Positions 1-9,239 of a stretch of DNA of 64,000 nucleotides are shown here, in pieces. The stretch's first letter is position 1, and the number at the start of each line of letters is the position of its first letter. The translations under genes and the position numbers were made by a program. The notes under the pieces were generated by a model that saw only the letters and a program-made list of their open reading frames with translations, made no database searches and was not told where the DNA came from. The stretch comes from an uncultured Planctomycetaceae bacterium (GTDB taxonomy: Bacteria; Planctomycetota; Planctomycetia; Planctomycetales; Planctomycetaceae), in contig CAIOKE010000077.1 of assembly GCA_903858815.1 (NCBI GenBank), forward strand, positions 1-64,000. The letters run 5' to 3'.

Positions 1-372
1 CCCACAGTCGCCATTGCTCAGGGAAACGCAATCACCAAAACTCAAAACACCACCACTGCGATTCTTCCGTGAAATTCCGTGTTCTTCCGTGGCTTCAATG
101 TCCCCCACTGTCATTCGCGCTACTCGCGTCATTCGTGCTTCAAAAACCAACTGTCCGGGGCCCCCTTCCTCTGCATCCCCGGCCTCCACCAAAATCACAA
201 TCCACCCTTTCGTGTGTTTCGTGGTTTCACACCCGATACCCGATACCCGACACCCGACACCCGACACCCGACACCCACAGTCGCCACTGATCACGGAAAC
301 GAAATCGCCAAAACTTAAACCAACACCCCCCGGCTTCCCACACTCGCCAATCCGTGGTTGCCACACACCACA
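1..372. repeat. Non-coding repeat-rich left edge
   Basis: No convincing gene. Positions 1-50 and 274-325 are imperfect direct copies of each other (both open with CCCACAGTCGCCA and continue through GGAAACG and CCAAAACT), so about 273 bp appears to be tandemly duplicated and may continue to the left of the window. Between the copies lie three TTCCGTG motifs at an exact 10-bp period (65-71, 75-81, 85-91) and a 7-bp tandem array. The same 10-bp-periodic TTCCGTG triplet recurs at 59379-59405. Confidence 0.7.
232..273. repeat. 7-bp tandem array (CCCGATA/CCCGACA)
   Basis: Six head-to-tail heptamers: two CCCGATA followed by four CCCGACA, immediately preceding the second copy of the left-edge direct repeat. 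It belongs to a set of 7-bp-period arrays seen elsewhere in the window (32748-32768, 52507-52541, 53752-53856, 59614-59627). Confidence 0.85.
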
Positions 373-1905
373 CTACCAGATCCGCCAGCGCAACCACAGC
401 TGCAGTATCCGTTTCACAAACGGTGTCAGCCGCTGACGATTGTACTGATCTCCCAGCCGCCGCAGCGCGTCAGCCACTGTCGGATAGGGATGAATGACCG
501 AAGCCAGTCGGCCCACAGTAACGCCACCGGCTATCGCCACACTGACTTCCGAAATCAGCTCCCCGGCGTGGTCTCCCACAATCGTCGCGCCCAGAATTCG
601 ACCGTTGCGACGGGCCACATACAGTCGCACAAATCCGCTCGTGCTGCCATCCAGAACCGAACGATCATTCGCCGACAGATCTCCAGTCAGAGTCAGCACG
701 TCAGCGGATCGCTGCCGGGCCTCCTGATCGCTGAGCCCCACTGCGGCGATTTCCGGTGAGCAATAGGTGCAGCGAGGAATCAGCAGACGACTGGCTCGCG
801 CACCACCGGCAAACAGGCTGTTCTGCAAAGCTGTCCGGGCAAGAAAATCAGCGGCATGCGTCAGCCGTTCCGCACTGCTCACATCACCCGCCGCATACAC
901 CGCAGTATTCGTCGTCTGCAACCGATCATTCAGCAGCAGCTGCCCGTCCGCTGTCAGGCGAATCCCCGCTGACCCCGGCTGCAGCTCATGCACCGTCGAC
1001 CGACGACCGGCGGCCACCAGAATCTGATCACATTCCACCTGCAGGGTCTGTCCGCCCGTCTGCACCTGAATTCTTCGCACACTACCCTGCTCAGTCACTG
1101 CCAGCGGACTGGCGTTCAGCAGCACTGTGACACCGTCTCGATCAGTCAGCTGCCGCAGCAGCATCTCTGCTGCCGCAGGAGCCTCCCGAGGCAGCAGCTG
1201 GGCAGCCCGCTGAATCAGCGTCACCTGAGAACCAAAGCGAGCAAAAGCCTGCGCCATCTCAACGCCAACAGGCCCACCACCAATCACCGCCAGCCGACGG
1301 GGTAATTCGGTCAGTGAAAACAGATTACGATTGGTCAGGACACTGTCAGCCGTCAGTCCGTTCACATCAGGAATTACCGGCTCACTGCCCGTCGCTATGA
1401 TGGCCCGCCGAAAGTTCAGTCGGTGACCAGCACAGGTAATCACATTTTTTGCCGCAAACTGCGCCTCACCAAACCAGACATCCACTCCCAGACCACGAAA
1501 ACGCTCGGCCGAATCATGCGGACTAAGCCCCGCCCGCAATTGTCGCATTCGCTCCATCACTGCAGCAAAATCCACATGCCCCGCTGCGCCCCTGATTCCC
1601 AGCGTATGAGCATCGCGAATGGCGGCCATCCGACGCGAAACACTCAACAGGGCCTTCGATGGAACACAGCCGAAATTCAGGCAGTCCCCCCCCAGCAGAA
1701 AACGCTCGATCAGAGCGACACGAGCCCCCAGACCGGCTGCACCTGCCGCTGAGACCAGCCCCGCCGTACCACCGCCGATCACCACCAGATCGTAAACAGC
1801 TGGCGGCTGCGGAGTTGTCCAGTCGGAGGGATGCACCTGCTGCAGCAACTGACGATTACTGCCGTCATCCGGGCCCAGAAACCAGTTGAAATTCAAACCC
1901 GCCAT
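373..1905 (-). CDS. FAD/NAD(P)-dependent disulfide oxidoreductase (mercuric reductase/dihydrolipoamide dehydrogenase-like)
   Basis: A 510-residue flavoprotein of the class I pyridine nucleotide-disulfide oxidoreductase family. Visible features are an N-terminal FAD-binding GGGTAG at residues 44-49, the redox-active disulfide C75-x4-C80 in GGDCLNFGCVPSK, a second dinucleotide fold (VIGGGPVGVEMA), the FAD-contacting AAGDV, and a C-terminal dimerisation domain with HPYPTVADALRRLGDQYN. It has neither the N-terminal heavy-metal domain nor the C-terminal vicinal cysteines of true MerA, so mercury reduction is not supported. The first ~38 residues precede the FAD fold and may be an extension. It could reduce an unknown disulfide or quinone. 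The 35-bp spacing to the upstream gene on the same strand allows cotranscription. Confidence 0.85.
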   Translation of the reverse strand: MAGLNFNWFLGPDDGSNRQLLQQVHPSDWTTPQPPAVYDLVVIGGGTAGLVSAAGAAGLGARVALIERFLLGGDCLNFGCVPSKALLSVSRRMAAIRDAHTLGIRGAAGHVDFAAVMERMRQLRAGLSPHDSAERFRGLGVDVWFGEAQFAAKNVITCAGHRLNFRRAIIATGSEPVIPDVNGLTADSVLTNRNLFSLTELPRRLAVIGGGPVGVEMAQAFARFGSQVTLIQRAAQLLPREAPAAAEMLLRQLTDRDGVTVLLNASPLAVTEQGSVRRIQVQTGGQTLQVECDQILVAAGRRSTVHELQPGSAGIRLTADGQLLLNDRLQTTNTAVYAAGDVSSAERLTHAADFLARTALQNSLFAGGARASRLLIPRCTYCSPEIAAVGLSDQEARQRSADVLTLTGDLSANDRSVLDGSTSGFVRLYVARRNGRILGATIVGDHAGELISEVSVAIAGGVTVGRLASVIHPYPTVADALRRLGDQYNRQRLTPFVKRILQLWLRWRIW

Positions 1906-1940
1906 TCGCGAATGTTTCCTGAGCCCACAAATGCCGGATA

Positions 1941-3164
1941 CTAACGCTTCTGCTGCCGCAGATTCTCAAACAGATACAGTCCCGACTTGCCGGGACACAC
2001 CAGATCCAGATCACCATCAGCATCTATGTCCACAACAGACATCTGCAGACCCGTACCGGCTGAACCCTTCGGGAAATCCTTCAGAGCCCAGCGATCCTTG
2101 GCATTTTCCGGAGCATTCACGGCGGGGTCGCCCTGAAATACGGTGTGCTTCTGCCATGTCCCCGCCTTGCGATCATACTGAAAATAAAACACCACAGACC
2201 CGTCAGTTGCCCCAGCCTCAGATTCATGCGCGTAAACCCGCTTGCCCGTCACCAGTTCCGGTTCACCCTCACCATCCAGCTGCGCCAGCAACAGCGTATG
2301 CACCTGCGAAAATGTGTCGTCAATGGTCTGCTTCTGCCACTGACGACTGCCATCCGGCTGCTTCGTCTGCCGCAGCCAGTACAACCCGAATCCATGACCG
2401 TTGCCATACAGCACGTCCTGCAGCTGATCGCCGTCCACATCATATCCCAGAATCATGATCCCGGCTGCACCCAGCGCGAATTCTGCATGGAAACTCCAGC
2501 CACCATCAGCCAACTGTTCGTACCAGCCCTTTGGAGTAATCACATCGTTCCGCCCGTCACTGTTCAGATCACCCGCCCCCACACCATGACCAGCACCCTC
2601 TGCCCCCAGATCGCGACGAGTCCACTGCACCGGATTGCGGGATGTCAGTTCATAAAACACCACTGTGCTGCCAACATTGGGCAGGAATTCCGGCTGAGCA
2701 TCCCCGACCAGATTCACCATCTCACCCGTTTCTATATTCCCGGGTAGATCAATTTCATGTTCCTGCCACGCCGCAGTGGCAGGGCCACCAGGATTCTGCA
2801 CCCAGCCCACTCGCTTGCCAAAATAATTGCACGTCACGATGTCAGGACGTCCATCACCGTTGACATCCAGTGGCGAGTCCGCGAAGTCTTCGTGATAGTG
2901 CGGGTTCGGTCCGCTGGCCGGCACCTCGCGAACTTTGTGTCGAGTCCACAATGGAGCCTCGTACCAGGAATCACCACAGAAAATGTCGATCCGACCATCA
3001 CCGTTGAAATCCGCCGTTCCACACGCCTCGTATGGCGACTGTTCGTTGATGATGTGCTGCTTCCACTGCAAAGACCGCGGCTCGCCAGCCAGACCGGCAG
3101 ACGAGATCACCAGCACACTCAGACAGGCCGAAAAAACTGACTGCACATGTTTCTGAAACAGCAT
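1941..3164 (-). CDS. Secreted FG-GAP/VCBS repeat protein
   Basis: A 407-residue secreted protein made of FG-GAP/VCBS-type beta-propeller blades. At least five calcium-binding-like D-x-D-G-D/D-G-R-x-D segments are visible (FNGDGRIDIFCGD, VNGDGRPDIV, LNSDGRNDVI, VDGDQLQDVL, IDADGDLDLV). I chose the ATG at 3164 because it follows GGAG-ATTCCTTC and opens a signal peptide (MLFQKHVQSVFSACLSVLVISSAGLAG); the open frame continues upstream to 3404 but would overlap the divergent gene's start. Such proteins are abundant in Planctomycetes and usually extracytoplasmic, with unknown ligand. Divergent from the amidase-like/NamZ fusion at 3362. Confidence 0.85.
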   Translation of the reverse strand: MLFQKHVQSVFSACLSVLVISSAGLAGEPRSLQWKQHIINEQSPYEACGTADFNGDGRIDIFCGDSWYEAPLWTRHKVREVPASGPNPHYHEDFADSPLDVNGDGRPDIVTCNYFGKRVGWVQNPGGPATAAWQEHEIDLPGNIETGEMVNLVGDAQPEFLPNVGSTVVFYELTSRNPVQWTRRDLGAEGAGHGVGAGDLNSDGRNDVITPKGWYEQLADGGWSFHAEFALGAAGIMILGYDVDGDQLQDVLYGNGHGFGLYWLRQTKQPDGSRQWQKQTIDDTFSQVHTLLLAQLDGEGEPELVTGKRVYAHESEAGATDGSVVFYFQYDRKAGTWQKHTVFQGDPAVNAPENAKDRWALKDFPKGSAGTGLQMSVVDIDADGDLDLVCPGKSGLYLFENLRQQKR

Positions 3165-3361
3165 GAAGGAATCTCCGGCACATGTCACGACATCAGAAAT
3201 CAGCAAACTCGCCCCTTTGAACTGCAAACAGTGTCCGGAAAAACGGCCATCCATGCAACCGAGCACCTCAGCGGGCCCGCGGTGCTGTTCTGACTGCACT
3301 GCGGCAGATATACTGACGCGCTCGTTCAATTCGGCTGAAGCTTCCTGCAGGAAAACTGTGC

Positions 3362-5695
3362 ATGCGTCAATTCTCAAGTGTTTTGCCGGCCTGCGTGCTG
3401 GCATTGCTGCTGAATACAGTCTGCGTCGCTGCCACCAGCGCTCAGATACCTCCGGAAATTCCCGTCATTTCTCCACAGTCCGCCGGCTTCGATGAAACGC
3501 GCCTGAAGGTCATAGAAGAAGTGGTGCAGGAAGGCCTGTCGCAGTCTAAGATGCCAGGCTGCGTGGTCGTCGTTGGCTGCCGGACCGGTGTGGTTTACCA
3601 GGGTGCGTGGGGGTATCGCCAGACGGTTCCTCAGCAGCAGCCAATGGAGCTGACCACTGTCTTCGACCTCGCCTCGCTGACCAAGCCGATTGCCACAGCC
3701 ACCAGCATCATGCTGCTGATCCAGCAGGGGAAAATCCGTGTGGATGCTCCAGCTGCCACTTACTGGCCTGAATTTGCTCAGCAGGGGAAAGATGGCATCC
3801 TGATTCGACACCTGCTCACGCATACCGCGGGGCTGATTGCCGACAATTCCATCAATGACTACACGGGTACACCAGACGAGTCGATGGCGAAAATTGCGGC
3901 CTTGAAGCCGGTTGCAGCACCAGGCGAACAGTTCATTTACAGTGACGTTGGGTTCCTCGTTCTTGGTCGAATCGTACAACTCGTCAGCGGAAAGAATGTT
4001 CACGAGTTTTCGCGCGAGTCCGTTTTTCAGCCGCTTGGGATGACGGAAACCGGTTATCTGCCCGGTCCTGAACTGCGTGCTCGTGCCGTTGTGACCGAGC
4101 AGCGTGAGGACCGCTGGATGCAGGGTGAAGTCCATGATCCGCGTGCCTATGCACTGCAGGGAATCGCTGGGCATGCGGGCCTGTTTTCCACGGCCAGTGA
4201 TCTGGCACGCTATGCCGTCATGATGCTCAATCACGGCAGCCTTGGATCGGTACAGATTCTGCAGCCCGACACATGGAAACTGATGACCACAGCGGTGGAC
4301 GTGCCACGTGGCCGTCGAACTCCTGGGTGGGATTCCCGCACCGGCTACTCCTCAAATCGCGGCGATCTCATGACCGCAGCCGCCTTTGGACACGGTGGTT
4401 TCACCGGAACAGGCATCTGGATCGATCCACTGGCCGATCTTTTTGTCATCTTCCTCAGCAACCGTGTTCATCCGGATGGCAAAGGGCTGGTGAACCCTCT
4501 GATTGGTCGTATCGGAACAATCGCCGCAGGTGCTCGACGTACCCCGCCGAAGACACCGACTGCCCAGGTCCTGAATGGTATTGATGTGCTGCAGCGCGAT
4601 GGCTTCGCTGCCCTGCAGGGACGCAAAGTGGGACTGATCACCAATCAGACCGGGCTCAGCCGTGAGGGGGTCAGCACAGTACGACTGCTGCACTCGGCAA
4701 AGGGGGTCCGGCTGAACGCACTGTTCAGCCCCGAACATGGGCTGGAGGGACGCCTTGATATCCCGAAAATCGGCGACCAGCAGGATACCACCACAGGCCT
4801 GAAAGTGTTCAGTCTGTATGGCGAAACTCGCACACCGACCCGGGAAAGTCTGCAGGATCTCGATACGCTTGTCTTCGATATTCAGGATATCGGCTGCCGT
4901 TTCTATACCTATCTTTCAACGATGGGGAATGCCATGCAGGCTGCTGCCGATCACAATCTGCAGTTTGTGGTCCTTGACCGTGTCAACCCGGTGGGTGGCA
5001 CAGCAGTGGATGGACCAGTTCTTGAGGACGGAGAGCAGTCCTTTGTCGGCTATCACACAATTCCCGTACGACATGGCATGACAGCCGGAGAACTGGCGCG
5101 GATGTTCAGCAGTGAAAAGAACATCAAGGTCGACCTGCAGATCATTCCAGTGGCTGGCTGGCAGCGCAGTCAATGGTTCGACGAAACAGGACTCACCTGG
5201 ACAAATCCCTCGCCCAATATGCGAAACCTGAATCAGGCACTGCTTTACCCCGGTGTCGGACTGCTGGAGATGACCAACCTGTCTGTGGGACGTGGTACAG
5301 ACACTCCATTTGAAATCATCGGAGCACCGTGGCTCAAAGAGCAGCGCTTCGCCGAGCACCTGAATGCCGCAGGACTGCCGGGAATCCGTTTCATTCCCGT
5401 GCGATTCACGCCCCTGTCAGCGAGATTTCCAAATGAAGTCTGCGGCGGTGTGCAGCTGATTATTACCGATCGCCGTATGGTGGATCCACTGGCCACGGGC
5501 ATTCAGCTGATGTGCAGTCTGCAGGCCCTGCACCCAACCGACTGGCAGACAAAGAATCTGAACCGGCTGCTCAGCAGTGTCCCGGTGCGCGATGCCGTTC
5601 TGGCGGGACGCGATCGTCATGAGATTCAGCGGCTGTGGCAGACGGAGCTGGCGAAATTCATGGAGCGTCGCCAGCAGTTCCTGCTGTACGAATGA
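3362..5695 (+). CDS. Fusion of beta-lactamase-fold serine hydrolase (AmiE-like) and NamZ-type exo-N-acetylmuramidase (GH171/DUF1343)
   Basis: A 777-residue exported protein with a signal peptide (residues 1-28) and two catalytic domains. Residues ~38-395 are a class C beta-lactamase-like hydrolase: S105-L-T-K108 nucleophile motif, Y193-S-D195 and H344-G-G346 in the KTG position. Residues ~402-777 match DUF1343/GH171 NamZ: GRKVGLITNQTG, SPEHGLEG with the putative catalytic glutamate E458, DIQDIGCRFYTY and LDRVNPVGG. In Bacillus subtilis the muropeptide-rescue enzymes AmiE (beta-lactamase-fold amidase) and NamZ (exo-muramidase) are neighbouring separate genes; here the same pair of folds appears fused. 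I infer an envelope enzyme that trims peptidoglycan fragments. The serine-hydrolase domain could instead be an esterase or DD-peptidase; its substrate is not proven by sequence. Confidence 0.85.
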   Translation: MRQFSSVLPACVLALLLNTVCVAATSAQIPPEIPVISPQSAGFDETRLKVIEEVVQEGLSQSKMPGCVVVVGCRTGVVYQGAWGYRQTVPQQQPMELTTVFDLASLTKPIATATSIMLLIQQGKIRVDAPAATYWPEFAQQGKDGILIRHLLTHTAGLIADNSINDYTGTPDESMAKIAALKPVAAPGEQFIYSDVGFLVLGRIVQLVSGKNVHEFSRESVFQPLGMTETGYLPGPELRARAVVTEQREDRWMQGEVHDPRAYALQGIAGHAGLFSTASDLARYAVMMLNHGSLGSVQILQPDTWKLMTTAVDVPRGRRTPGWDSRTGYSSNRGDLMTAAAFGHGGFTGTGIWIDPLADLFVIFLSNRVHPDGKGLVNPLIGRIGTIAAGARRTPPKTPTAQVLNGIDVLQRDGFAALQGRKVGLITNQTGLSREGVSTVRLLHSAKGVRLNALFSPEHGLEGRLDIPKIGDQQDTTTGLKVFSLYGETRTPTRESLQDLDTLVFDIQDIGCRFYTYLSTMGNAMQAAADHNLQFVVLDRVNPVGGTAVDGPVLEDGEQSFVGYHTIPVRHGMTAGELARMFSSEKNIKVDLQIIPVAGWQRSQWFDETGLTWTNPSPNMRNLNQALLYPGVGLLEMTNLSVGRGTDTPFEIIGAPWLKEQRFAEHLNAAGLPGIRFIPVRFTPLSARFPNEVCGGVQLIITDRRMVDPLATGIQLMCSLQALHPTDWQTKNLNRLLSSVPVRDAVLAGRDRHEIQRLWQTELAKFMERRQQFLLYE

Positions 5696-5791
5696 TGCAT
5701 CAGTTCTGGTTGCCAAACGACCGAGCCAACGTCAGACTGTCTGTACCTGCCTTCTCTGCCTTCCACTGCCCTGACAACAGGATGCAGACCC

Positions 5792-8700
5792 ATGCAAAAA
5801 TTCATCATCTGTGCGATTCCGGTTGTTCTGTCTCTGCTGTGCGGTTCTGATCTGGTGGCCGCAGTGCCGCAAACTGATCAGTTTCCTGCTGCATTCAATA
5901 CAGATCCCCCCGATTCCAACCCTCCTGCCCCCGAAGAAATGGTGCAGTTGATCCAGTTGCCCGAAGGATTTCAGGCGACGCTGTTCGCAGGCGAACCGGA
6001 CGTTCAGCAGCCCATCTGCATGGACTTCGATGATCGCGGTCGTATGTGGGTGGCCGAGAACTACACCTACAGTGGTGGCCCTTACGAGAAGAAACTTCGC
6101 GATCGCGTCATCATCCTCGAAGACACAGACGGTGATGGAAAACATGACCTGCGAAAGGTCTTCTGGGACCGGGGCTTTATGCTGACCAGCCTGACATGGG
6201 GTTTCGGTGGCCTGTGGGTACTGCATGACGGCACACTGTCGTTTATCCCGGACCGCAACGGTGACGATATTCCGGACAGCGAACCCGTGGTCATGCTGGA
6301 TGGCTGGAGCAAAGACTGTGGTCATAACTTTGTCAGTGGCCTCGTCTGGGGCCCGGATGGCTGGCTCTACGGACGCCACGGCATCGTGGATACATCGTGG
6401 CCCGGAGTCCCCGGGACACCAAAGGAAGAACGACCATTCATGAACTGCGGAGTCTGGCGTTACCACCCGGTACAGCACCTCGTTGAAGTCGTCTGCCATG
6501 GCACAACCAATCCATGGGGACTGGATTACAACGCAGACGGGCAGTTCTTTATGACCAACAACGTGCAGGGACACCTCTGGCACGTCATCCCCGGTGCTCG
6601 CTACCAGCGCATGTACGGTCAGGATTTCAATCCGTTCAGTTTTGAACTGATGGACATGACAGCCGATCATTATCACTGGGATACCAGCCTCAAATGGACC
6701 GACAGTCGGGATGGCAAAGCAAACGATCTCGGTGGCGGACACTCACACGTCGGAGCTCTGATTTACCAGGGCGATAATTTCCCGAAGGAATACTTCGGGA
6801 AAATCTTTATGTGCAATACTCACGGACGACGCATCAACGTGAATCGTCTGGAGCAGGCAGGCAGTGGATATGCTGGCCGGCGTGAACCGGACTTTATGCT
6901 CGTGAAAAATCCCTGGTTCCGTGGCGTGGATATCAAAATGGGGCCGGAAGGTGCCATGTACGTGGCCGACTGGTCAGACAATGGCGAATGCCACGATCAC
7001 GACGGTATCCATCGTACCAGCGGACGAATCTATCGAATCGCCTGGGGCAAACCCGAACTTACTGCCGCTCAGCAGCAGACGCTGAAAGGAAACAATCGAC
7101 TTGCCTACCTGAATCCGGACTGGATCAACAAGCCGGACTGGTTCGGCAGACACGCCCGGCGAATCCGTCAGGAACTGGTTGCTGCCGGGGAACTCTCCGG
7201 CCGTTCGCTTGCGTCAATGGTCAGCCACGATTCTGCACTGCGACTGCTGTTCAATGAAGCCTTCGGCGGAAACTCAAAAACAGAACTTGGTGCCGCCCTT
7301 GAATCCACAGATCCTCTGGTCCAGGCCGAGGCGGTACGGCTGGCTGCATCGACACCTCAGCGCCGGCAGCAGCATCTGCCGGCACTGCTGACGATCGCCG
7401 CCAGACCGCAGGCTCCCACGACTCTGCTCGCACTGCTCAGCTCATTGCAGCGCATGGACTCAGAACACACCGAGGATGCTCCCCAGGTGCGGCTGTCCAG
7501 TGCCATCTTCAGCTGCCCGGAAAACCAGGCAGCCATCGCAGCAGACAAAAATCTGACTCTGATGGCGTGGTATGCCATTGAGCCGTTTGTGGAAGTGCTG
7601 GGCATCTCACCACTCCAGAACAACACAAAGCTGCAGCAGTTCGCAGTTCGTCGCATCGCGACCAGCACTCAGACACGCCCTGCCGCCGCCAACTCAGTGC
7701 TCAGAATCATCGCTGAAATCGCCGCAAGCCCGGACACCAACCGACGCACCGCTGCAATCGGACTTCTGGAAGCATTCCATACGGGACTGGCAGGCCGGGC
7801 AAAGGTCAGTCCGCCAGCCGACTGGACGACAGTTTATACCGCTTTTCAGAAGTCGGATTCAGCCGAACTTCGCCGCGCCGCTGATCGCCTTGCCGCCGTC
7901 TTCGGTGATGGTGCCGCACTGGCGGATCTCAGACAACTGGCGGCAAACTCCGCCGCAGACTACACGGCCCGCGATCAGGCCATCCTCGCACTCGCTCAGG
8001 CAAAGGACACTGAGTCGATTCCGATGCTGTTCAACCTGCTGGGAGACCGCGCCGTTTACTCAACAGTCATTAAAGCTCTGGCCGGCTTTGATCATCCCGA
8101 TACTGCAAAAGAACTGCTTAATCGCATGGCCGGCTTCAGGGACGGCAACCGCGGACTCGCCGTGGATACACTGACCAGTCGCCGAGCATGGGCCGATCAG
8201 CTGGTTGCCGCGGTGGAAGCCGGACGATTCGACGCCAAAGAACTGTCTGCAGCCCAGGTTCGACAACTGCTGGCCTTCAACGACGAACACATCCGCAGCG
8301 TCCTCGAATCCCGCTGGGGCGTTATTCAGGAAACACCCGAAGCACGCCGAATCGCCATTGAAAAATGGCAGAAAACCATCACTCCGGATTCACTCGCCAA
8401 AACCAGCCTCGAAAACGGGGCTGAACTGTTCCGGAAAAACTGTGCCTCCTGCCATAAACTGTACGGTGAAGGAAAAACCATCGGACCGGATCTGACCGGA
8501 GCCAATCGCAGCAGCGTTGAATACCTGCTGATCAATATTCTCGATCCACATGCCGTCGTACCAAAGCAATTCACCACCTCCGTTCTCGTACTGCAGGACG
8601 GACGCATCGTCACAGGTGTCGTGGTCTCTGAAACAGAGCAGACGCTGGTTGTACAGACCGATCGCGAACAGATCACACTGGCGGTGTCGGAAGTTTCCGA

Positions 8701-8803
8701 ACGTCGTAATACCGGGCAGTCGCTTATGCCGGACGGCCTGCTGGATAAATTGACGGAACAGGAAGTCCTTGACCTGTTCGGGTTCATCATGTTCCGGAAG
8801 TAA
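5792..8803 (+). CDS. PVC-type heme-binding CxxCH protein with N-terminal propeller and HEAT-like repeats
   Basis: A 1003-residue exported protein. A signal peptide (residues 1-~24) is followed by the membrane-bound-dehydrogenase-type beta-propeller typical of planctomycetes (PEGFQATLFAGEPDVQQPICMDFDDRGRMWVAENYTY and on), then a helical HEAT-like region (~470-850) and a C-terminal cytochrome c domain with CASCH at 884-888 and a MPDGL segment carrying the likely axial methionine. The family is predicted to act outside the cytoplasmic membrane in oxidation of sugars or other organics, passing electrons to the c-heme; the substrate is unknown. It lies 96 bp after the NamZ fusion and 32 bp before mgsA, so the three could be cotranscribed. 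Confidence 0.9.
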   Translation: MQKFIICAIPVVLSLLCGSDLVAAVPQTDQFPAAFNTDPPDSNPPAPEEMVQLIQLPEGFQATLFAGEPDVQQPICMDFDDRGRMWVAENYTYSGGPYEKKLRDRVIILEDTDGDGKHDLRKVFWDRGFMLTSLTWGFGGLWVLHDGTLSFIPDRNGDDIPDSEPVVMLDGWSKDCGHNFVSGLVWGPDGWLYGRHGIVDTSWPGVPGTPKEERPFMNCGVWRYHPVQHLVEVVCHGTTNPWGLDYNADGQFFMTNNVQGHLWHVIPGARYQRMYGQDFNPFSFELMDMTADHYHWDTSLKWTDSRDGKANDLGGGHSHVGALIYQGDNFPKEYFGKIFMCNTHGRRINVNRLEQAGSGYAGRREPDFMLVKNPWFRGVDIKMGPEGAMYVADWSDNGECHDHDGIHRTSGRIYRIAWGKPELTAAQQQTLKGNNRLAYLNPDWINKPDWFGRHARRIRQELVAAGELSGRSLASMVSHDSALRLLFNEAFGGNSKTELGAALESTDPLVQAEAVRLAASTPQRRQQHLPALLTIAARPQAPTTLLALLSSLQRMDSEHTEDAPQVRLSSAIFSCPENQAAIAADKNLTLMAWYAIEPFVEVLGISPLQNNTKLQQFAVRRIATSTQTRPAAANSVLRIIAEIAASPDTNRRTAAIGLLEAFHTGLAGRAKVSPPADWTTVYTAFQKSDSAELRRAADRLAAVFGDGAALADLRQLAANSAADYTARDQAILALAQAKDTESIPMLFNLLGDRAVYSTVIKALAGFDHPDTAKELLNRMAGFRDGNRGLAVDTLTSRRAWADQLVAAVEAGRFDAKELSAAQVRQLLAFNDEHIRSVLESRWGVIQETPEARRIAIEKWQKTITPDSLAKTSLENGAELFRKNCASCHKLYGEGKTIGPDLTGANRSSVEYLLINILDPHAVVPKQFTTSVLVLQDGRIVTGVVVSETEQTLVVQTDREQITLAVSEVSERRNTGQSLMPDGLLDKLTEQEVLDLFGFIMFRK

Positions 8804-8835
8804 TCGTCACCTGTCTGTTCCCGGGGAAGTCCGCC

Positions 8836-9219
8836 ATGATCGCACTGATCGCCCACGATGCACTGAAAAATACGATGCTGCAGTTCGTGTCCGAACGACT
8901 GACCTTCTTCTCCGGACAGACTCTTGTCGCAACCGGAAACACGGGACGCCTGCTCCAGGAACAACTTGGGCTGCAGGTGGAACGAGTGGCTCACGGGCCC
9001 AGTGGTGGTGACCTGATTATTGGTGGGCGAGTTGCCGAGGGTCGCATGCGGGCCGTGCTGTTCTTTCGAGATCCGTTGACCGCTCAGCCCCATGAACCGG
9101 ACGTCTCAGCCCTGATGCGAGTCTGTGACGTGCACAACGTTCCACTGGCAACCAACCCGGCCACCGCAGCTGCTGTCGTCAGACACCTGCTGGATAATTC
9201 CCCGACTTCCACCGGCTGA
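8836..9219 (+). CDS. mgsA: Methylglyoxal synthase
   Basis: A 127-residue protein converting dihydroxyacetone phosphate to methylglyoxal plus phosphate, a cytosolic bypass of lower glycolysis. The fold's landmarks are all present: H7-D8, the phosphate-binding ATGNTG (32-37), GPSGGD with catalytic D59 (E. coli D71 equivalent), RDP with D79, and PHEPDV with H86 and D89 (E. coli H98 and D101 equivalents). It is slightly shorter than the ~150-residue E. coli enzyme because N- and C-terminal tails are missing. The ATG at 8836 follows GGGGAAG. The gene converges on the 1330-residue orphan with 14 bp between the stops. Confidence 0.95.
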   Translation: MIALIAHDALKNTMLQFVSERLTFFSGQTLVATGNTGRLLQEQLGLQVERVAHGPSGGDLIIGGRVAEGRMRAVLFFRDPLTAQPHEPDVSALMRVCDVHNVPLATNPATAAAVVRHLLDNSPTSTG

Positions 9220-9222
9220 CAT

Positions 9223-9239
9223 CGCTGACGCCGTCAGCG
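9223..9239. terminator. Hairpin between convergent stops
   Basis: A perfect 7-bp inverted repeat, CGCTGAC-GCC-GTCAGCG, fills the 14-bp gap between mgsA and the converging gene and overlaps the latter's stop codon. No U-tract follows on either strand, so if it terminates transcription it is not a canonical intrinsic terminator; it may simply separate the convergent transcripts. Confidence 0.4.

Noticed and set aside
373-1905. Assignment as mercuric reductase (merA) or lipoamide dehydrogenase (lpd)
   Set aside because: No N-terminal metal-binding domain or C-terminal vicinal cysteines for MerA, and no pyruvate/2-oxoglutarate dehydrogenase genes nearby for Lpd.
5732-6742. Long open frame (336 codons) on the minus strand opposite the PVC-type cytochrome gene
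   Set aside because: Antisense shadow of a strongly supported gene; its translation has no domain, signal or conserved motif.
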